Source: Promethearchaeota archaeon
Lineage (GTDB): Archaea; Asgardarchaeota; Thorarchaeia; Thorarchaeales; Thorarchaeaceae
Assembly: GCA_014728035.1 (NCBI GenBank)
Contig: WJMJ01000078.1
Span: 1 to 64,000 of the forward strand
Reading direction: 5' to 3'
Length of the DNA stretch: 64,000 bases
The translations under genes were made by a program, and so were the position numbers. Below, one piece after another: positions 52,568 to 62,056 of this stretch. Positions within the stretch are counted from its first letter, which is position 1, and each line of letters starts with the position of its first letter. The notes beneath the pieces are model-generated. The model was not told the origin of the DNA. It made no database searches and was given only the letters and a program-made list of their open reading frames with translations.

Positions 52568-53434
52568 CTAAATGAATTTCGTAATGGAAAGATTCTCAGT
52601 AACACTCCAAAAAGTATCGATTAATTTTAAATCAAAAGGGAAATACAGAATCAATTCATCAAGCCCAATATCACAGAAGGCATTTACAATACTTTCAAAA
52701 TTCTCCATTGAGGAAAATGTGTCCCTCCAAAATCTACCTAATGCTAAGGCAGATTTGATTAGCGTTGAGGGGCTTCTTTCTAGTTCATCACATGTTTCTA
52801 GGATGAATTGCAATCTTCCTCCAATGACTTCAACAACTTCTTGTAGTGATTTCTCCGAGCTACAATACGAATTCCATCTATCTGCATATTTTACAGATAT
52901 TGTCATCATTCGTTTACCAATAGCTCCAATAGTTATTGGAATGCTAGGTTTCTGAACTGGAGATGGTATTAATCTGCATTCTTCAGTCTGATAGTATTCT
53001 CCATTAAACGTGATTTGTCTTCCTGCAACTAATTCTCTGATTATTTTCACTTGTTCTTCAAATCTGTCTACTCGCTCTTTCGGAGCCCAATCTCGAAAGT
53101 TAAGCGTTTTGTAAATTCTATCCTGAGCACTCCTAACACCTCCACCGAGACCTAACTCAATCCGTCCATCTGCTATATGGTCGACCGTAATGGCTCTTTT
53201 TGCGAGTAGCGCTGGATGATGCAGCATAATTGGTGTTACCAATGAGCCCAGTCGTATTCTCGAAGTGGTTTCTGCTACACTGGCTAACACAGACCAGCAT
53301 TCATGCCAAACACCATCCCCCTGAAACTCATCAGGAATCCACAATGTATTCCACAATGATGTATCAAGTCTTTGTGCTATTCTTTTCAAGTCTGGATATG
53401 GTCTGTTTTGAAATAGTATTACTCCTAATTTCAT
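52568..53434 (-). CDS. LLM-class (luciferase-like) oxidoreductase, probably F420-dependent
   Basis: 288 residues of TIM-barrel LLM type: MKLGVILFQNRPYPDL, ASVAETTSRIRLGSLVTPIM, HPALLAKRAITVDHIADGRIELGLGGG and PITIGAIGKRMM. These are hallmarks of the family that includes Mer and F420-dependent dehydrogenases. F420 is likely the hydride carrier because CofE is encoded here, but FMN is an alternative. The substrate is unknown. Confidence 0.88.
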   Translation of the reverse strand: MKLGVILFQNRPYPDLKRIAQRLDTSLWNTLWIPDEFQGDGVWHECWSVLASVAETTSRIRLGSLVTPIMLHHPALLAKRAITVDHIADGRIELGLGGGVRSAQDRIYKTLNFRDWAPKERVDRFEEQVKIIRELVAGRQITFNGEYYQTEECRLIPSPVQKPSIPITIGAIGKRMMTISVKYADRWNSYCSSEKSLQEVVEVIGGRLQFILETCDELERSPSTLIKSALALGRFWRDTFSSMENFESIVNAFCDIGLDELILYFPFDLKLIDTFWSVTENLSITKFI

Positions 53435-53579
53435 GTTAGATTTCTCTTATTAGAGATATCCCTTCATTTTAGAAGATATTACTTCTAAGCAAAAATCGGT
53501 CTTGCTCTAGCGAAAGTCCTTTATTCTGCCGATGTTGCCAGCTTCTTGACTGTGTGTTCTCACAAGGAGTCAATTCAAA

Positions 53580-54137
53580 ATGCCTATGATCGAGATACGG
53601 TGGCACGGAAGAGGCGGCCAGGGTGGCGTAACCTCAGCAGAGCTACTAGCCAAAGCTGCTCTTATTGATGGATACAAAGGTGTACAAGCTTTTCCTTATT
53701 TTGGGGCGGAACGAAGAGGAGCTCCAGTAAAAGCATTTACACGGATATCCGATGAGAAGATCAATGTACGAAGTCAGATATACACCCCCGATATTGTAGC
53801 TGTCCTGGATCCAGGTATCATTGACCTGATTGATGTCAGTGAAGGACTCAAGGATGGAGGCAAAATAATCATCAATTCAGAAAAAGACGCCTCAGAGTAC
53901 GAATTTGAAAAAGGACATGTATATACCTATGATGGAACTGGTATTGCGCTGAAGCATGGCCTATTGGTTGCTGGACTGCCAGTCGTAAACACTACCATGT
54001 TAGGAGCTTTTGCAAAAGCAACTGGTCTTGTTGAGATCGAAACCATTCAAAAAGTAATCAAAGAGAAATGGTCTGGCAATGTTGGTGAGAGAAATGCCAC
54101 AGGTGCGAGAGAAGCCTACGACACCTGTAGTGATTAA
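53580..54137 (+). CDS. 2-oxoacid:ferredoxin oxidoreductase gamma subunit (PorG/VorG/KorC type)
   Basis: 185 residues with the GRGGQGGVTSAELLAKA start, FGAERRGAPVKAFTRIS and VAVLDPGIIDLIDV, typical of the gamma subunit. It takes part in oxidative decarboxylation of 2-oxoacids to acyl-CoA with reduction of ferredoxin. It is an orphan: the delta, alpha and beta subunits are not next to it. AAGGAG is about ten bases before the ATG. Confidence 0.9.
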   Translation: MPMIEIRWHGRGGQGGVTSAELLAKAALIDGYKGVQAFPYFGAERRGAPVKAFTRISDEKINVRSQIYTPDIVAVLDPGIIDLIDVSEGLKDGGKIIINSEKDASEYEFEKGHVYTYDGTGIALKHGLLVAGLPVVNTTMLGAFAKATGLVEIETIQKVIKEKWSGNVGERNATGAREAYDTCSD

Positions 54138-54146
54138 CACGTGAAA

Positions 54147-54926
54147 CTATCCATAGATTCTATCGTAGCCGGACCTGCTTGGTGCAGAACGGCTACGCCG
54201 CATTCCATCTACTTGATGGGCAACTTCTCCCAATTTCTTCTTGATTTGGTCCGCACTCTCTTGTAGTTCAGTGGTGTCCACTTTTACATCATACATCCTT
54301 GATAGTGCATGAAGCAACTGAATAGCACCCTCAGGGTCAGGCATCATTGGTATAGCAGGGGTCAATAGAGCGAATCCGACCATCTCCCTACACAGTGTTT
54401 CTGATAAAATCGAACCTGCAATTCCAGTGATAATTCCTTTTTTGAAAAGCTCCATATGTTCATCTTCTTCTAAATCAGCAATTTTCTCTTCTTCTGCTGC
54501 ATAGAGTACCTTTCTTTGGGTGGGTATACCTTGAACTGGAATTCCATCAAGAATCACGGTTTCATTAACACCAATACTTGCTGCCCAATCCAAAATTGCT
54601 GAACTTACAAAGTACATCCCATCCTCTGATACTGGGAGTTCTGTTGTCACAACAATCAAGTTCTTTTCAGAATTACCATAAATTCTGAAAGGATGTCGAA
54701 GACGACCATCCATGAAGACTGCAGCTGAAGGAAGATATCTAGACCGCACATGCGCAATCTCCTCCATCTCAAACTGTTCAATAATAGTATTAGCAGCAAT
54801 AATTCCTACAACACCTGCAGAGGGAAAACAACAAATAAGCAGGGGATTGTTAAATTCTGGAGTTTTTGTCTGAACAACTTCTGCCTCTGGCGCTCCAAGT
54901 TTTTTTATCTCGCCTTTGTCAGCCAT
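54147..54926 (-). CDS. PAC2-family protein (proteasome-assembly chaperone homologue)
   Basis: 259 residues. CFPSAGVVGIIAANTIIEQF, RSRYLPSAAVF and VILDGIPVQ are typical of archaeal PAC2 proteins, homologous to eukaryotic proteasome-assembly chaperone 2. The C-terminal 60 residues are helical and end basic (RRSRSAPSRSGYDR). ATG 54926 is preceded by AGGGAT. Confidence 0.85.
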   Translation of the reverse strand: MADKGEIKKLGAPEAEVVQTKTPEFNNPLLICCFPSAGVVGIIAANTIIEQFEMEEIAHVRSRYLPSAAVFMDGRLRHPFRIYGNSEKNLIVVTTELPVSEDGMYFVSSAILDWAASIGVNETVILDGIPVQGIPTQRKVLYAAEEEKIADLEEDEHMELFKKGIITGIAGSILSETLCREMVGFALLTPAIPMMPDPEGAIQLLHALSRMYDVKVDTTELQESADQIKKKLGEVAHQVDGMRRSRSAPSRSGYDRIYG

Positions 54927-55126
54927 AATCATATCCCTATTTCTAATAGTCCCTAGTCCAATATTAACTTTGACTCAAGAAGGTAACACTTGACAAACGC
55001 TCCTTAGTATCCAGGATACAACATGTGAATAATTGTACACTATCTTCCGAAAAAGAGAGTACTTACAGTTCATGAGATGCAGTTAAGTATAAGAAATCAA
55101 ATCTCACTTATTGCTGGTGCTATGTG

Positions 55127-56287
55127 ATGCGTTTTCGAACTGAGAAAATAATGCCTCCACCAATTGTGAAACTCATAGAAGAAGCTCGAAGATTTATTGG
55201 CGCTTCAGAATTTCTCAATTTAGGGCAGGGACTTCCTGGACATATCCCCCCTACAATTAGTTTGCAAGGGCTTCAAGAAAGACTTACTCATCCATCTGCA
55301 CATCTGTATACTCCAGATAAAGGACTGCTAGAACTCCGTGAGGAGCTTGCATTATATATCCGCCAGCAATTGAACAACTATGTAAATCCTGAAACTGAAT
55401 TGATGATAACAGCAGGTGGAAACAATGCCTTTGCGGGAATTGCATTGACGTTATTTGAGCCAGGACAGACTGTCATCATGCCATCTCCATTTTACTTCAA
55501 CTCGGTCATGGCAATTCGTCTTGTTGGAGGAAATGTCAAGATGATTCCGGTGGATGAAACATTTCAGCCAGATCCGGACCTGATTGAGGCGGCAATCGAT
55601 GATAGAACAAGAGCTATCTTTCTAGTATCACCAAACAATCCCACTGGTGCAGTCTATGAAAAAGAACGAGTTGATAAAATACTTGATCTGTGTTTGGAAA
55701 ATGAACTCTATTTGATTTCAGACGAGACCTATGCAAGAATGGCTTTTGAAGGCTCAATGCATTACAGTCCTCGGTCAAGACGTGATGCACAAAATCACGT
55801 TATTACGATCGGGAGCTTTTCGAAAGATTTCGGTATGAGTGGATGGAGAATTGGCTATATTACGGGACCAGAGGATTTCATGGAAGAATATCTCAAGGTA
55901 CAGGACACCATGACAATTTGTGCGCCCACACCAAGTCAGCTTCTTGCTCTTGAAATTCTGAAGACGGGACTTGATGTCATCGATTCCGAAATGGAGGGTG
56001 TAGCTAATCTAAGAGAATTGGCATATCTTCGAGCCAAAGAGATTGACCAATGGGACCTAACGCGTACTAAGGGCACATTCTATCTATTCCCAAAGGTGAG
56101 AGGTTGTAAAGATTCGCGGAAATTGGTTCTAGATATTCTTAGAGGAACAAAAACCTTGGTACTTCCAGGTTCTGTGTTTGGAGAAGCTGGAGAAGGGCAT
56201 ATCAGACTCTCGATAGGCCCCCTAACTCCGGAAGCTGTTGATGAGGCATTTGATAGATTAACAAAATACTTTGCAACCAATTCTTAG
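55127..56287 (+). CDS. PLP-dependent class I/II aminotransferase
   Basis: 386 residues. PLP lysine in GSFSKDFGMSGWRIGY, cofactor loop SPNNPTGAVY, DETYARM, and a C-terminal substrate arginine in HIRLSIGPL. It resembles aspartate/kynurenine-type aminotransferases; the amino-acid preference is not certain. ATG 55127 with GGTG upstream is chosen over GTG 55124. It overlaps the convergent glutamine synthetase by four bases. Confidence 0.9.
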   Translation: MRFRTEKIMPPPIVKLIEEARRFIGASEFLNLGQGLPGHIPPTISLQGLQERLTHPSAHLYTPDKGLLELREELALYIRQQLNNYVNPETELMITAGGNNAFAGIALTLFEPGQTVIMPSPFYFNSVMAIRLVGGNVKMIPVDETFQPDPDLIEAAIDDRTRAIFLVSPNNPTGAVYEKERVDKILDLCLENELYLISDETYARMAFEGSMHYSPRSRRDAQNHVITIGSFSKDFGMSGWRIGYITGPEDFMEEYLKVQDTMTICAPTPSQLLALEILKTGLDVIDSEMEGVANLRELAYLRAKEIDQWDLTRTKGTFYLFPKVRGCKDSRKLVLDILRGTKTLVLPGSVFGEAGEGHIRLSIGPLTPEAVDEAFDRLTKYFATNS

Positions 56288-57582
56288 CAATAAGTTTCCC
56301 ATTCCCATTGGGTTATCACATGACTTGTATAATGCTCCCATTCTTTTCTCTTGAGACGAAGATACGAGTCAATAATTGGTTTCCCGAGAGCATCAATAAT
56401 CACTTTGTCTTTCTCCAAGTAATCAAGTGCCTCTCCCAACGTAGTAGGCAGTGTGGATATTCCCAATTTTGCAAGTTCTTCTTCATCATAATCAAAGATA
56501 TTTTCACTTCTGGGCTCAGGTGGTTGAAGCTTGTTTTTCATTCCATCAATCCCACATGCTATGAGTGCAGAAAACAGGAGATACGGATTTGACATGGGGT
56601 CCGCAGACCTGAATTCTACAGCTGCTTTCTTAGCAGTGTTGAATAGTGGAACTCGTATGAGAACTGTACGATTTCTGAATCCCCAAGAAACATAGACAGG
56701 AGCTTCATGATGGGGAACAAGGCGTTTGTAGGAGTTGATGGTCGGATTTGCAATAGCAGTGATAGCTGGTGCATGCTTGAGCAAACCTGCAACAAAACTC
56801 CTTCCTTTATCGGAGAGATAATCACCATCATCTTTTCCAAACAGGTTCGTACCATCTTTCCATAATTGAATATGGCAATGTAATCCATTACCCGCATCAT
56901 TTTCAAATGGTTTTGGCATAAAGGTTACATCAGCATCATAATTTCGTGCAATAGTTCTTGCTAGATTTTTGAATAAGACCAAATAATCAGCCATCTTGCG
57001 GGCATCTTCAAAATCAATTTCAACTTCTTGTTGGGATTTTCCAACTTCGTGATGGATAACGCGTGGATTGATGCCTAATTCTCGAATTGCAGAAGAAATT
57101 TCTAACAAAATGTCTGCTCCGGGATTTTGTGGATAGGTATCGGCATATCCGCCAAAATCATATGGTGCGCCATCTCGAGTAATCAGATGAAATTCTGGTT
57201 CGGTCTTGACCTTAAAAGTCAGGTCCTGCAAAATGGTATCATAGACATTTTGAAGCACTCCTCTCGCATCCAAAGGAAAGAAGTCCTTATCCTCTTTAGA
57301 TGCCATTTTTGGTTTTACATAACACATAACTGCAGCAGTTCTGTAGATAGAATACGGCAATTCGATCAGGCTTGAAACATCAGGGTAAAGCCGAAGGTCA
57401 GATGATTCAACTGATGCTAATCCAGTGACCGAGCTGCCATCGCAGCTTGAACCCTTTTCCAATACAGGATCTTCTTTCAGCTGTTCAATTGTTTCTGCTG
57501 GTTCGCATGGCACAATCATGGCTTTTAGGTTGCCAAGCAGGTCAGTAAAGCGTAGTTCGATATACTCAATATGCTCAGACAT
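56284..57582 (-). CDS. glnA: Glutamine synthetase type I
   Basis: Makes glutamine from glutamate, ammonia and ATP. 432 residues with the family's KGSSCDGSSVTGLASVESSDL start, DPMSNPYLLFSALI, EPEFHL and the metal/ATP signature GNGLHCHIQLW, then a conserved RVPLFN and substrate-binding NPTINSYKRLVP. The adenylylation tyrosine region of bacterial GS is not clearly present, as expected in archaea. It is followed upstream by a small PH-like gene. Confidence 0.95.
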   Translation of the reverse strand: MSEHIEYIELRFTDLLGNLKAMIVPCEPAETIEQLKEDPVLEKGSSCDGSSVTGLASVESSDLRLYPDVSSLIELPYSIYRTAAVMCYVKPKMASKEDKDFFPLDARGVLQNVYDTILQDLTFKVKTEPEFHLITRDGAPYDFGGYADTYPQNPGADILLEISSAIRELGINPRVIHHEVGKSQQEVEIDFEDARKMADYLVLFKNLARTIARNYDADVTFMPKPFENDAGNGLHCHIQLWKDGTNLFGKDDGDYLSDKGRSFVAGLLKHAPAITAIANPTINSYKRLVPHHEAPVYVSWGFRNRTVLIRVPLFNTAKKAAVEFRSADPMSNPYLLFSALIACGIDGMKNKLQPPEPRSENIFDYDEEELAKLGISTLPTTLGEALDYLEKDKVIIDALGKPIIDSYLRLKRKEWEHYTSHVITQWEWETYC

Positions 57583-57660
57583 CTTTATCCCGCCCTATTG
57601 GGAGTGTGTTCCATTGTCAACATACTGATATTTTAACGATAGCTTTCTGGTCTATTTTTA

Positions 57661-57972
57661 TTAGCTCCAAAGTGCCTTGTACCAAGCTTCAGATTCATCC
57701 TTGAGTTCTAATTTGATTGCACCACTAACGACACTGACATCATCATCACGTCTGATTTCAAAGTTCATAGCTGCAATTCGTATTGCTTTTTTCTCAAGAT
57801 GGACATTATTGATATTTCTTGCATGAAGACGTACAACTGTCTTTCCATCGTCAATGGTCAACATGAGCTCTTCATAGGTGACTTCTCCTTTCATCTTGAA
57901 TTTTCTGTCACGGAAGTTTCCCATATGAGCTTCTAGATTTTCCAACTCAACTTTCACTTTCTCTGCTTTCAT
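57661..57972 (-). CDS. Small beta-rich protein, unknown function
   Basis: 103 residues from ATG 57972. All-beta with a C-terminal helix: KVKVELENLEAHM, KFKMKGEVTYEELMLTID, VVRLHARNINNVHLEKKAIR and the helix ESEAWYKALW. A PH-like fold is possible. 78 bases upstream of glnA on the same strand. Confidence 0.5.
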   Translation of the reverse strand: MKAEKVKVELENLEAHMGNFRDRKFKMKGEVTYEELMLTIDDGKTVVRLHARNINNVHLEKKAIRIAAMNFEIRRDDDVSVVSGAIKLELKDESEAWYKALWS

Positions 57973-58068
57973 AGTGACCACAGAATTAATCCTCTTCTTA
58001 CTAACTTATGAAGTTCGTCATTGGCGAAAGATAGATTGCTTAATCTGTTCTTAACGCATATGATAGTT

Positions 58069-58884
58069 ATGAGAAAAGGGTTGCATATCGGAACAAGTGG
58101 TTGGTCCTATGAAGATGATTGGGTTGGGCCATTTTACCAAAGCAAAAAAGGAATGCTTGGCCAATATTTAGACATCTTCGATACTGCAGAAATAAACTCA
58201 ACATTCTACTCTCCACCTAGTAAGGGATTCATCAGCTATTTGGTTAAATCGACTCCAAAGAACACATTCTTCACGGCTAAACTGCCGCAGAAAATCACCC
58301 ATGATCACAGGTTGAATATATCCGAAGAAACACGAGAAATTCTGAATGATTTCTTCAATCGGTTAAAACCAATCTCCAAAAGAATGTATGCCTTATTGAT
58401 TCAGCTGCCACCATGGGATATCAAAACTATGGGAGACCTCGAGTCATTTCTATCAGAGTTAGATAACTCCTTCAGATATGCAATTGAGTTTCGAGATGAG
58501 AGTTGGCTAATGAACTCTACATGGGAGTTACTAGAGGCGTACGATATTGCACATGTAATTGTAGATGAGCCAAAGCTCCCAATAGACTTGAGAATTACAA
58601 CTGATTTTTCGTACATCAGATGGCATGGACACGGAGAAGATGTGTGGTATCACTATCTATATACAAAGCGCGAGTTGGAAGATTGGCTTCCACATATTTC
58701 TCACATCTGTGATAGAACAAATTCTGTCGTAGCATATTTCAACAATCACTTTGAAGGATATGCCCCTTTCAACGCATTACAGATGTTACAATTACTAGGA
58801 AAATTGACCTCTAAGCAGGATAGAAAATTGCAATCAATGAACAAGTATTTTTCATTAGAGCAAACTAGACTAGACCAGTTTTAA
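58069..58884 (+). CDS. DUF72 family protein
   Basis: 271 residues. TIM-barrel DUF72 motifs: IGTSGWSYEDDWVGPFY, NSTFYSPPS, KLPQKITHDH, AIEFRDESW and YIRWHGHGEDVWYHY. The biochemical role of the family is not established. ATG 58069 is chosen because MRKGLHIGTSGW is the family start; TTG 58021 would add 16 atypical residues. Neither has a clear ribosome site. Confidence 0.88.
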   Translation: MRKGLHIGTSGWSYEDDWVGPFYQSKKGMLGQYLDIFDTAEINSTFYSPPSKGFISYLVKSTPKNTFFTAKLPQKITHDHRLNISEETREILNDFFNRLKPISKRMYALLIQLPPWDIKTMGDLESFLSELDNSFRYAIEFRDESWLMNSTWELLEAYDIAHVIVDEPKLPIDLRITTDFSYIRWHGHGEDVWYHYLYTKRELEDWLPHISHICDRTNSVVAYFNNHFEGYAPFNALQMLQLLGKLTSKQDRKLQSMNKYFSLEQTRLDQF

Positions 58885-58953
58885 GAGCCATATTCCTTTA
58901 GAAAGTGATATAAGTAGTGTGAAAGCTGGCCTGCAAAACGGGTGAATGAAACC

Positions 58954-59394
58954 ATGAGCTTTGATTTATTTGCCGAATCTGTTGTTAGGTCCCCAAAGGA
59001 TAAGCGTCCAAGAAGAGGCCGCGGATTTAGTCATGAAGAAATTTCTAAAGCAGACCTGACAGTTGATGAAGCACGCAGAATGGGTCTGATTGTTGATCTT
59101 CGAAGAAAAACAGCATATGACGAAAACATCGAAATTCTCAAACAGTACGTGAAAGATATTGAAGAGTTTGTTGGAGTCCTAGAAGAAACTACTGTAACTG
59201 TTGACAAGAAGGCAATAAAAGAACTCACATCAATCAAAGCACTCGAAGAAGAAGAGGCAATCCTTCTCATTGATGCTGGAATTAAAAGCCTTGAAGATTT
59301 GGCGTATTGTGAGATACCCAAAGTTTCTAACAAGACTGGTATTGACGAAGAACGCATCACCGAACTAGTAAAAGCTGCTCTGAAGAAGGTCTAG
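58954..59394 (+). CDS. L13e-type ribosomal protein with a C-terminal helix-hairpin-helix domain
   Basis: 146 residues. The first 75 match eukaryotic/archaeal L13e (RRGRGFSHEEISKADLTVDE, RRMGLIVDLRRKTAYDENIEIL). The last 60 form an HhH nucleic-acid-binding unit (SIKALEEEEAILLIDAGIKS, LEDLAYCEIPKVSNKTGI). ATG 58954 has GGTGA upstream; a GTG at 58942 is in frame. It likely sits in the large ribosomal subunit, with the HhH part contacting RNA. Confidence 0.85.
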   Translation: MSFDLFAESVVRSPKDKRPRRGRGFSHEEISKADLTVDEARRMGLIVDLRRKTAYDENIEILKQYVKDIEEFVGVLEETTVTVDKKAIKELTSIKALEEEEAILLIDAGIKSLEDLAYCEIPKVSNKTGIDEERITELVKAALKKV

Positions 59395-59405
59395 AGTAGC
59401 GATAT

Positions 59406-60524
59406 TTGGGGGAAATAGGGCTGGAGCTAGACCGGCTCATCAGGATACTGGAAAATCCCCCATCAGTTCTTCGACCAGCTATCCTTCCTGATTTCTTTCT
59501 CGACCATTTTGTAGTTACAGAAAAGATTGAGGACTTTGTAGATGGTTTAATTCAACTAGCATCCCAAGGTGGAGGAAATTTACTTGGGTCTTTCCAATTT
59601 ATTCGGCCTGGAGGGAATACTGTCAACACCGCCTCTGCACTTCTGAAGATGGGACTTGACCCTCTTATGGTAATTACTACCGATGAATATGGTGCATCCA
59701 TGCTTAAGGCATTGGTAGATTCTGATTTGGACCTCTCTCATGTTCATACGGATGGAGCCTTATCTGCAACCGTTTCTATAGAAGGGGAATATCAAGGACG
59801 CCATGTTAATCTCATGGTTAGTGATAGCGGCTCAGCAGCGAAATTTACAATCAATGACCTGACTGAGGAGGACATTACAGCTATCAAGAACTGTGGACTG
59901 GTCGCTCTTCTGAATTTGAATCATAACACAGCAGGTGTGGAATTTGTAACTGACTTGTTTTCACAATTAGAAGGAAATAACATTACCAAGTTAATCGATA
60001 CAGGAGATCCTTCTGCGAGACCAAATATGGTTCAAGACCTCACTGACAAAGTTCTAGCACAAAAAATAGTTGATGTTATTGGAGTTAATGAAAATGAAGT
60101 GTGTTGGTTTGCGTGGGCACTTGATAAGAGAAATGAAAGATGGAGAGAGCAAATTTCACACCCCGAACATTGGATAAAGGCAGGAAAGTATGTATCAACT
60201 GAAACTGGAGTTAGAGTTGATCTGCACACCCCATATTTTGCAGCTTCAATACTCGCGGATGAAATTACATGTACTCCAACATTTGAAGTAATTCCGAAAA
60301 TCACACTTGGCGCAGGGGATACATGGAATGCTGGAAATATTTTTGGAATTCTCCATGAATTGGAACCATTAGATCGACTTGTTCTTGCAAATTCCGCTGC
60401 AGCACTCTATGTTTCTTCTAGGAATACAAACCATCCGTACTTGGAGGAGATAATTAGATTCCTGAAAAATCCTCCAAGACTCTCACATATCGGTACAAAG
60501 TTACTTAAATCAGATTGTAAATAG
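59406..60524 (+). CDS. PfkB-family sugar/nucleoside kinase
   Basis: 372 residues with a TTG start. A GGNTVNTASALLKMG N-terminal motif and the C-terminal LGAGDTWNAGNIFG (GAGD anion hole with catalytic Asp) define the ribokinase/PfkB family. Between them, DTGDPSARPN and VIGVNENEV are also typical. Possible substrates include fructose-6-phosphate, nucleosides or ribose; none can be chosen. It lies 11 bases after the L13e gene. Confidence 0.85.
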   Translation: MGEIGLELDRLIRILENPPSVLRPAILPDFFLDHFVVTEKIEDFVDGLIQLASQGGGNLLGSFQFIRPGGNTVNTASALLKMGLDPLMVITTDEYGASMLKALVDSDLDLSHVHTDGALSATVSIEGEYQGRHVNLMVSDSGSAAKFTINDLTEEDITAIKNCGLVALLNLNHNTAGVEFVTDLFSQLEGNNITKLIDTGDPSARPNMVQDLTDKVLAQKIVDVIGVNENEVCWFAWALDKRNERWREQISHPEHWIKAGKYVSTETGVRVDLHTPYFAASILADEITCTPTFEVIPKITLGAGDTWNAGNIFGILHELEPLDRLVLANSAAALYVSSRNTNHPYLEEIIRFLKNPPRLSHIGTKLLKSDCK

Positions 60525-60560
60525 TACTGATGTTATAATCTTGAATTTGAGAGTGAAATC

Positions 60561-61475
60561 TTGGATTTAGAACGAGTACTGACGAAACTACGATATGATG
60601 AGAGCGTCAGTGGCTATTCTCTCATTACTAACAAAGGAGAACCATTTCTTTCATTTAGCTTACCAGAAGAAGTGATCCCTCAAATTCGTGGTACACTTGA
60701 AGTTCACTCAAAATCATTACGACTGATGAATATAATGACTGGACAAGGTACAGTTGTCCTTGCAAGAATAGACAATAACTGGGTGCTTGCAGTACTATTC
60801 AATCCAGACCAAAGCTTAGGCATGTGTCTGCAAAAATCAAAGGCGGTGGTCGAATCCCTTGAAGGAGTGGATATAACTCCACCTCCAAGTATCACCAAAT
60901 CGGAGCAATCTCAAACAGAAACGGAATCATCTGTGTCTGTTGAGTCACACTCGGAGATTGAAACAGATTTGGATATTGACGACATACCAATGGAAGAAAT
61001 TGATGTAAGACATGGTTGTGTAGTACACAAGAGCGATAGATACGATGAAGCAATGAGTATGGAATCTAAATTGAATGAAGAAATGCGCTTCAAATTTTCA
61101 AATGCGGCGATTGACACCATACTTATGGTTGACGAAACAAGAACAGTACAGAAAATAAGTGAAACATTGTCTAAGAGGTTGGAGCAAATCATAGATATTG
61201 TGAAGTGGTGTGTTTCCAAGCATATTCTCACTGTAGAGTGTCCATCTCAGCAAGAACCAGGAGCTCGTGAGATCGTAGAAGTACCAATTTTTGATGGTGA
61301 ATTCAAAAAGGTGAAGAAAGAACATAAAGAAGTAATAGAATTATGTACTGGTGACCTTACAGTTCAAGAAATCGCAGACCACTTGAAAATACCCTATTTC
61401 CAAGTATTACAGAGCATTATTCCCTATAAAGGAAAGACTGTCAAATTCGTTAGAAAAGATAAAGTAGTTAACTAG
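60561..61475 (+). CDS. Roadblock/LC7-like domain protein with winged-helix C-terminus
   Basis: 304 residues from TTG 60561. Residues about 1-105 form a roadblock/LC7-like fold (VLTKLRYDESVSGYSLITNK, GTVVLARIDNNWVLAVLFN). An acidic linker (about 112-165) leads to two helical units resembling winged helices (TILMVDETRTVQKISETLSK; HKEVIELCTGDLTVQEIADH, about 260-300). It is paralogous to the gene at 63.4 kb. Together with the following Bet3/V4R gene it suggests a scaffold of the Ragulator/TRAPP kind. DNA binding by the C-terminus is not established. Confidence 0.65.
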   Translation: MDLERVLTKLRYDESVSGYSLITNKGEPFLSFSLPEEVIPQIRGTLEVHSKSLRLMNIMTGQGTVVLARIDNNWVLAVLFNPDQSLGMCLQKSKAVVESLEGVDITPPPSITKSEQSQTETESSVSVESHSEIETDLDIDDIPMEEIDVRHGCVVHKSDRYDEAMSMESKLNEEMRFKFSNAAIDTILMVDETRTVQKISETLSKRLEQIIDIVKWCVSKHILTVECPSQQEPGAREIVEVPIFDGEFKKVKKEHKEVIELCTGDLTVQEIADHLKIPYFQVLQSIIPYKGKTVKFVRKDKVVN

Positions 61476-61490
61476 TATGGAGATATGAGA

Positions 61491-61994
61491 ATGGGATTAA
61501 AAGGAAGATTAGCGTGGGCGCTTAAGATAGATAAAGTTTCTAAGCCGCTATTCCAAGCTGTTTGGCGAGAATTGTTGAATAATCTATTTCAGACCTGTGA
61601 TAGTGTTGATGAGATCAACAAGAAACTCAAATCAATTGGGTTCAAAGTTGGAGAACATCTTTTGATGGACTATGCTGAAAGAATCAAAGAACATGCACAG
61701 AGTTTTACAGAGTTTGCAGATACACTGAAGCTGGCATACAAAGTCAACTCAGGACAGGATTTCACTGACGTATGGATAAGTGATGATGAGAGCACCATCA
61801 AATTCAGTGATGCTGATTGTCCTATTTGCGAAGGTGTTGTCATAAACGATATGCCAGGTCTTCAATACTGTAATCTAGTCAGTGGTGTGTTTCAAGCAGT
61901 ATTAACGCTGCGAGGTTTCAAAGGAGATGCATATCAAGAATCATGCAAAGCACTTGGCGATGAGATTTGCACTTGGACTATAAAACAAGCTTGA
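61491..61994 (+). CDS. Bet3/V4R-like (TRAPP-related) protein
   Basis: 167 residues from ATG 61491 (GGAG about eight bases ahead; ATG 61485 overlaps that site). The C-terminal half has the family's ligand-side cysteines and closing block: DADCPICEGVV, YCNLVSGVFQAVLTLRGF, then ESCKALGDEICTWTI. The N-terminal helices pack as in Bet3. V4R domains in prokaryotes bind small ligands; Bet3 is the core of the eukaryotic TRAPP tethering complex. Here Asgard context and a roadblock-protein neighbour 15 bases upstream favour a TRAPP-like role, as inference. Confidence 0.75.
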   Translation: MGLKGRLAWALKIDKVSKPLFQAVWRELLNNLFQTCDSVDEINKKLKSIGFKVGEHLLMDYAERIKEHAQSFTEFADTLKLAYKVNSGQDFTDVWISDDESTIKFSDADCPICEGVVINDMPGLQYCNLVSGVFQAVLTLRGFKGDAYQESCKALGDEICTWTIKQA

Positions 61995-62056
61995 ATAATC
62001 TGTTTCTGTGATTCTTTGCATAGCTATAAATGCACTCACATATATGAACAAACAGA

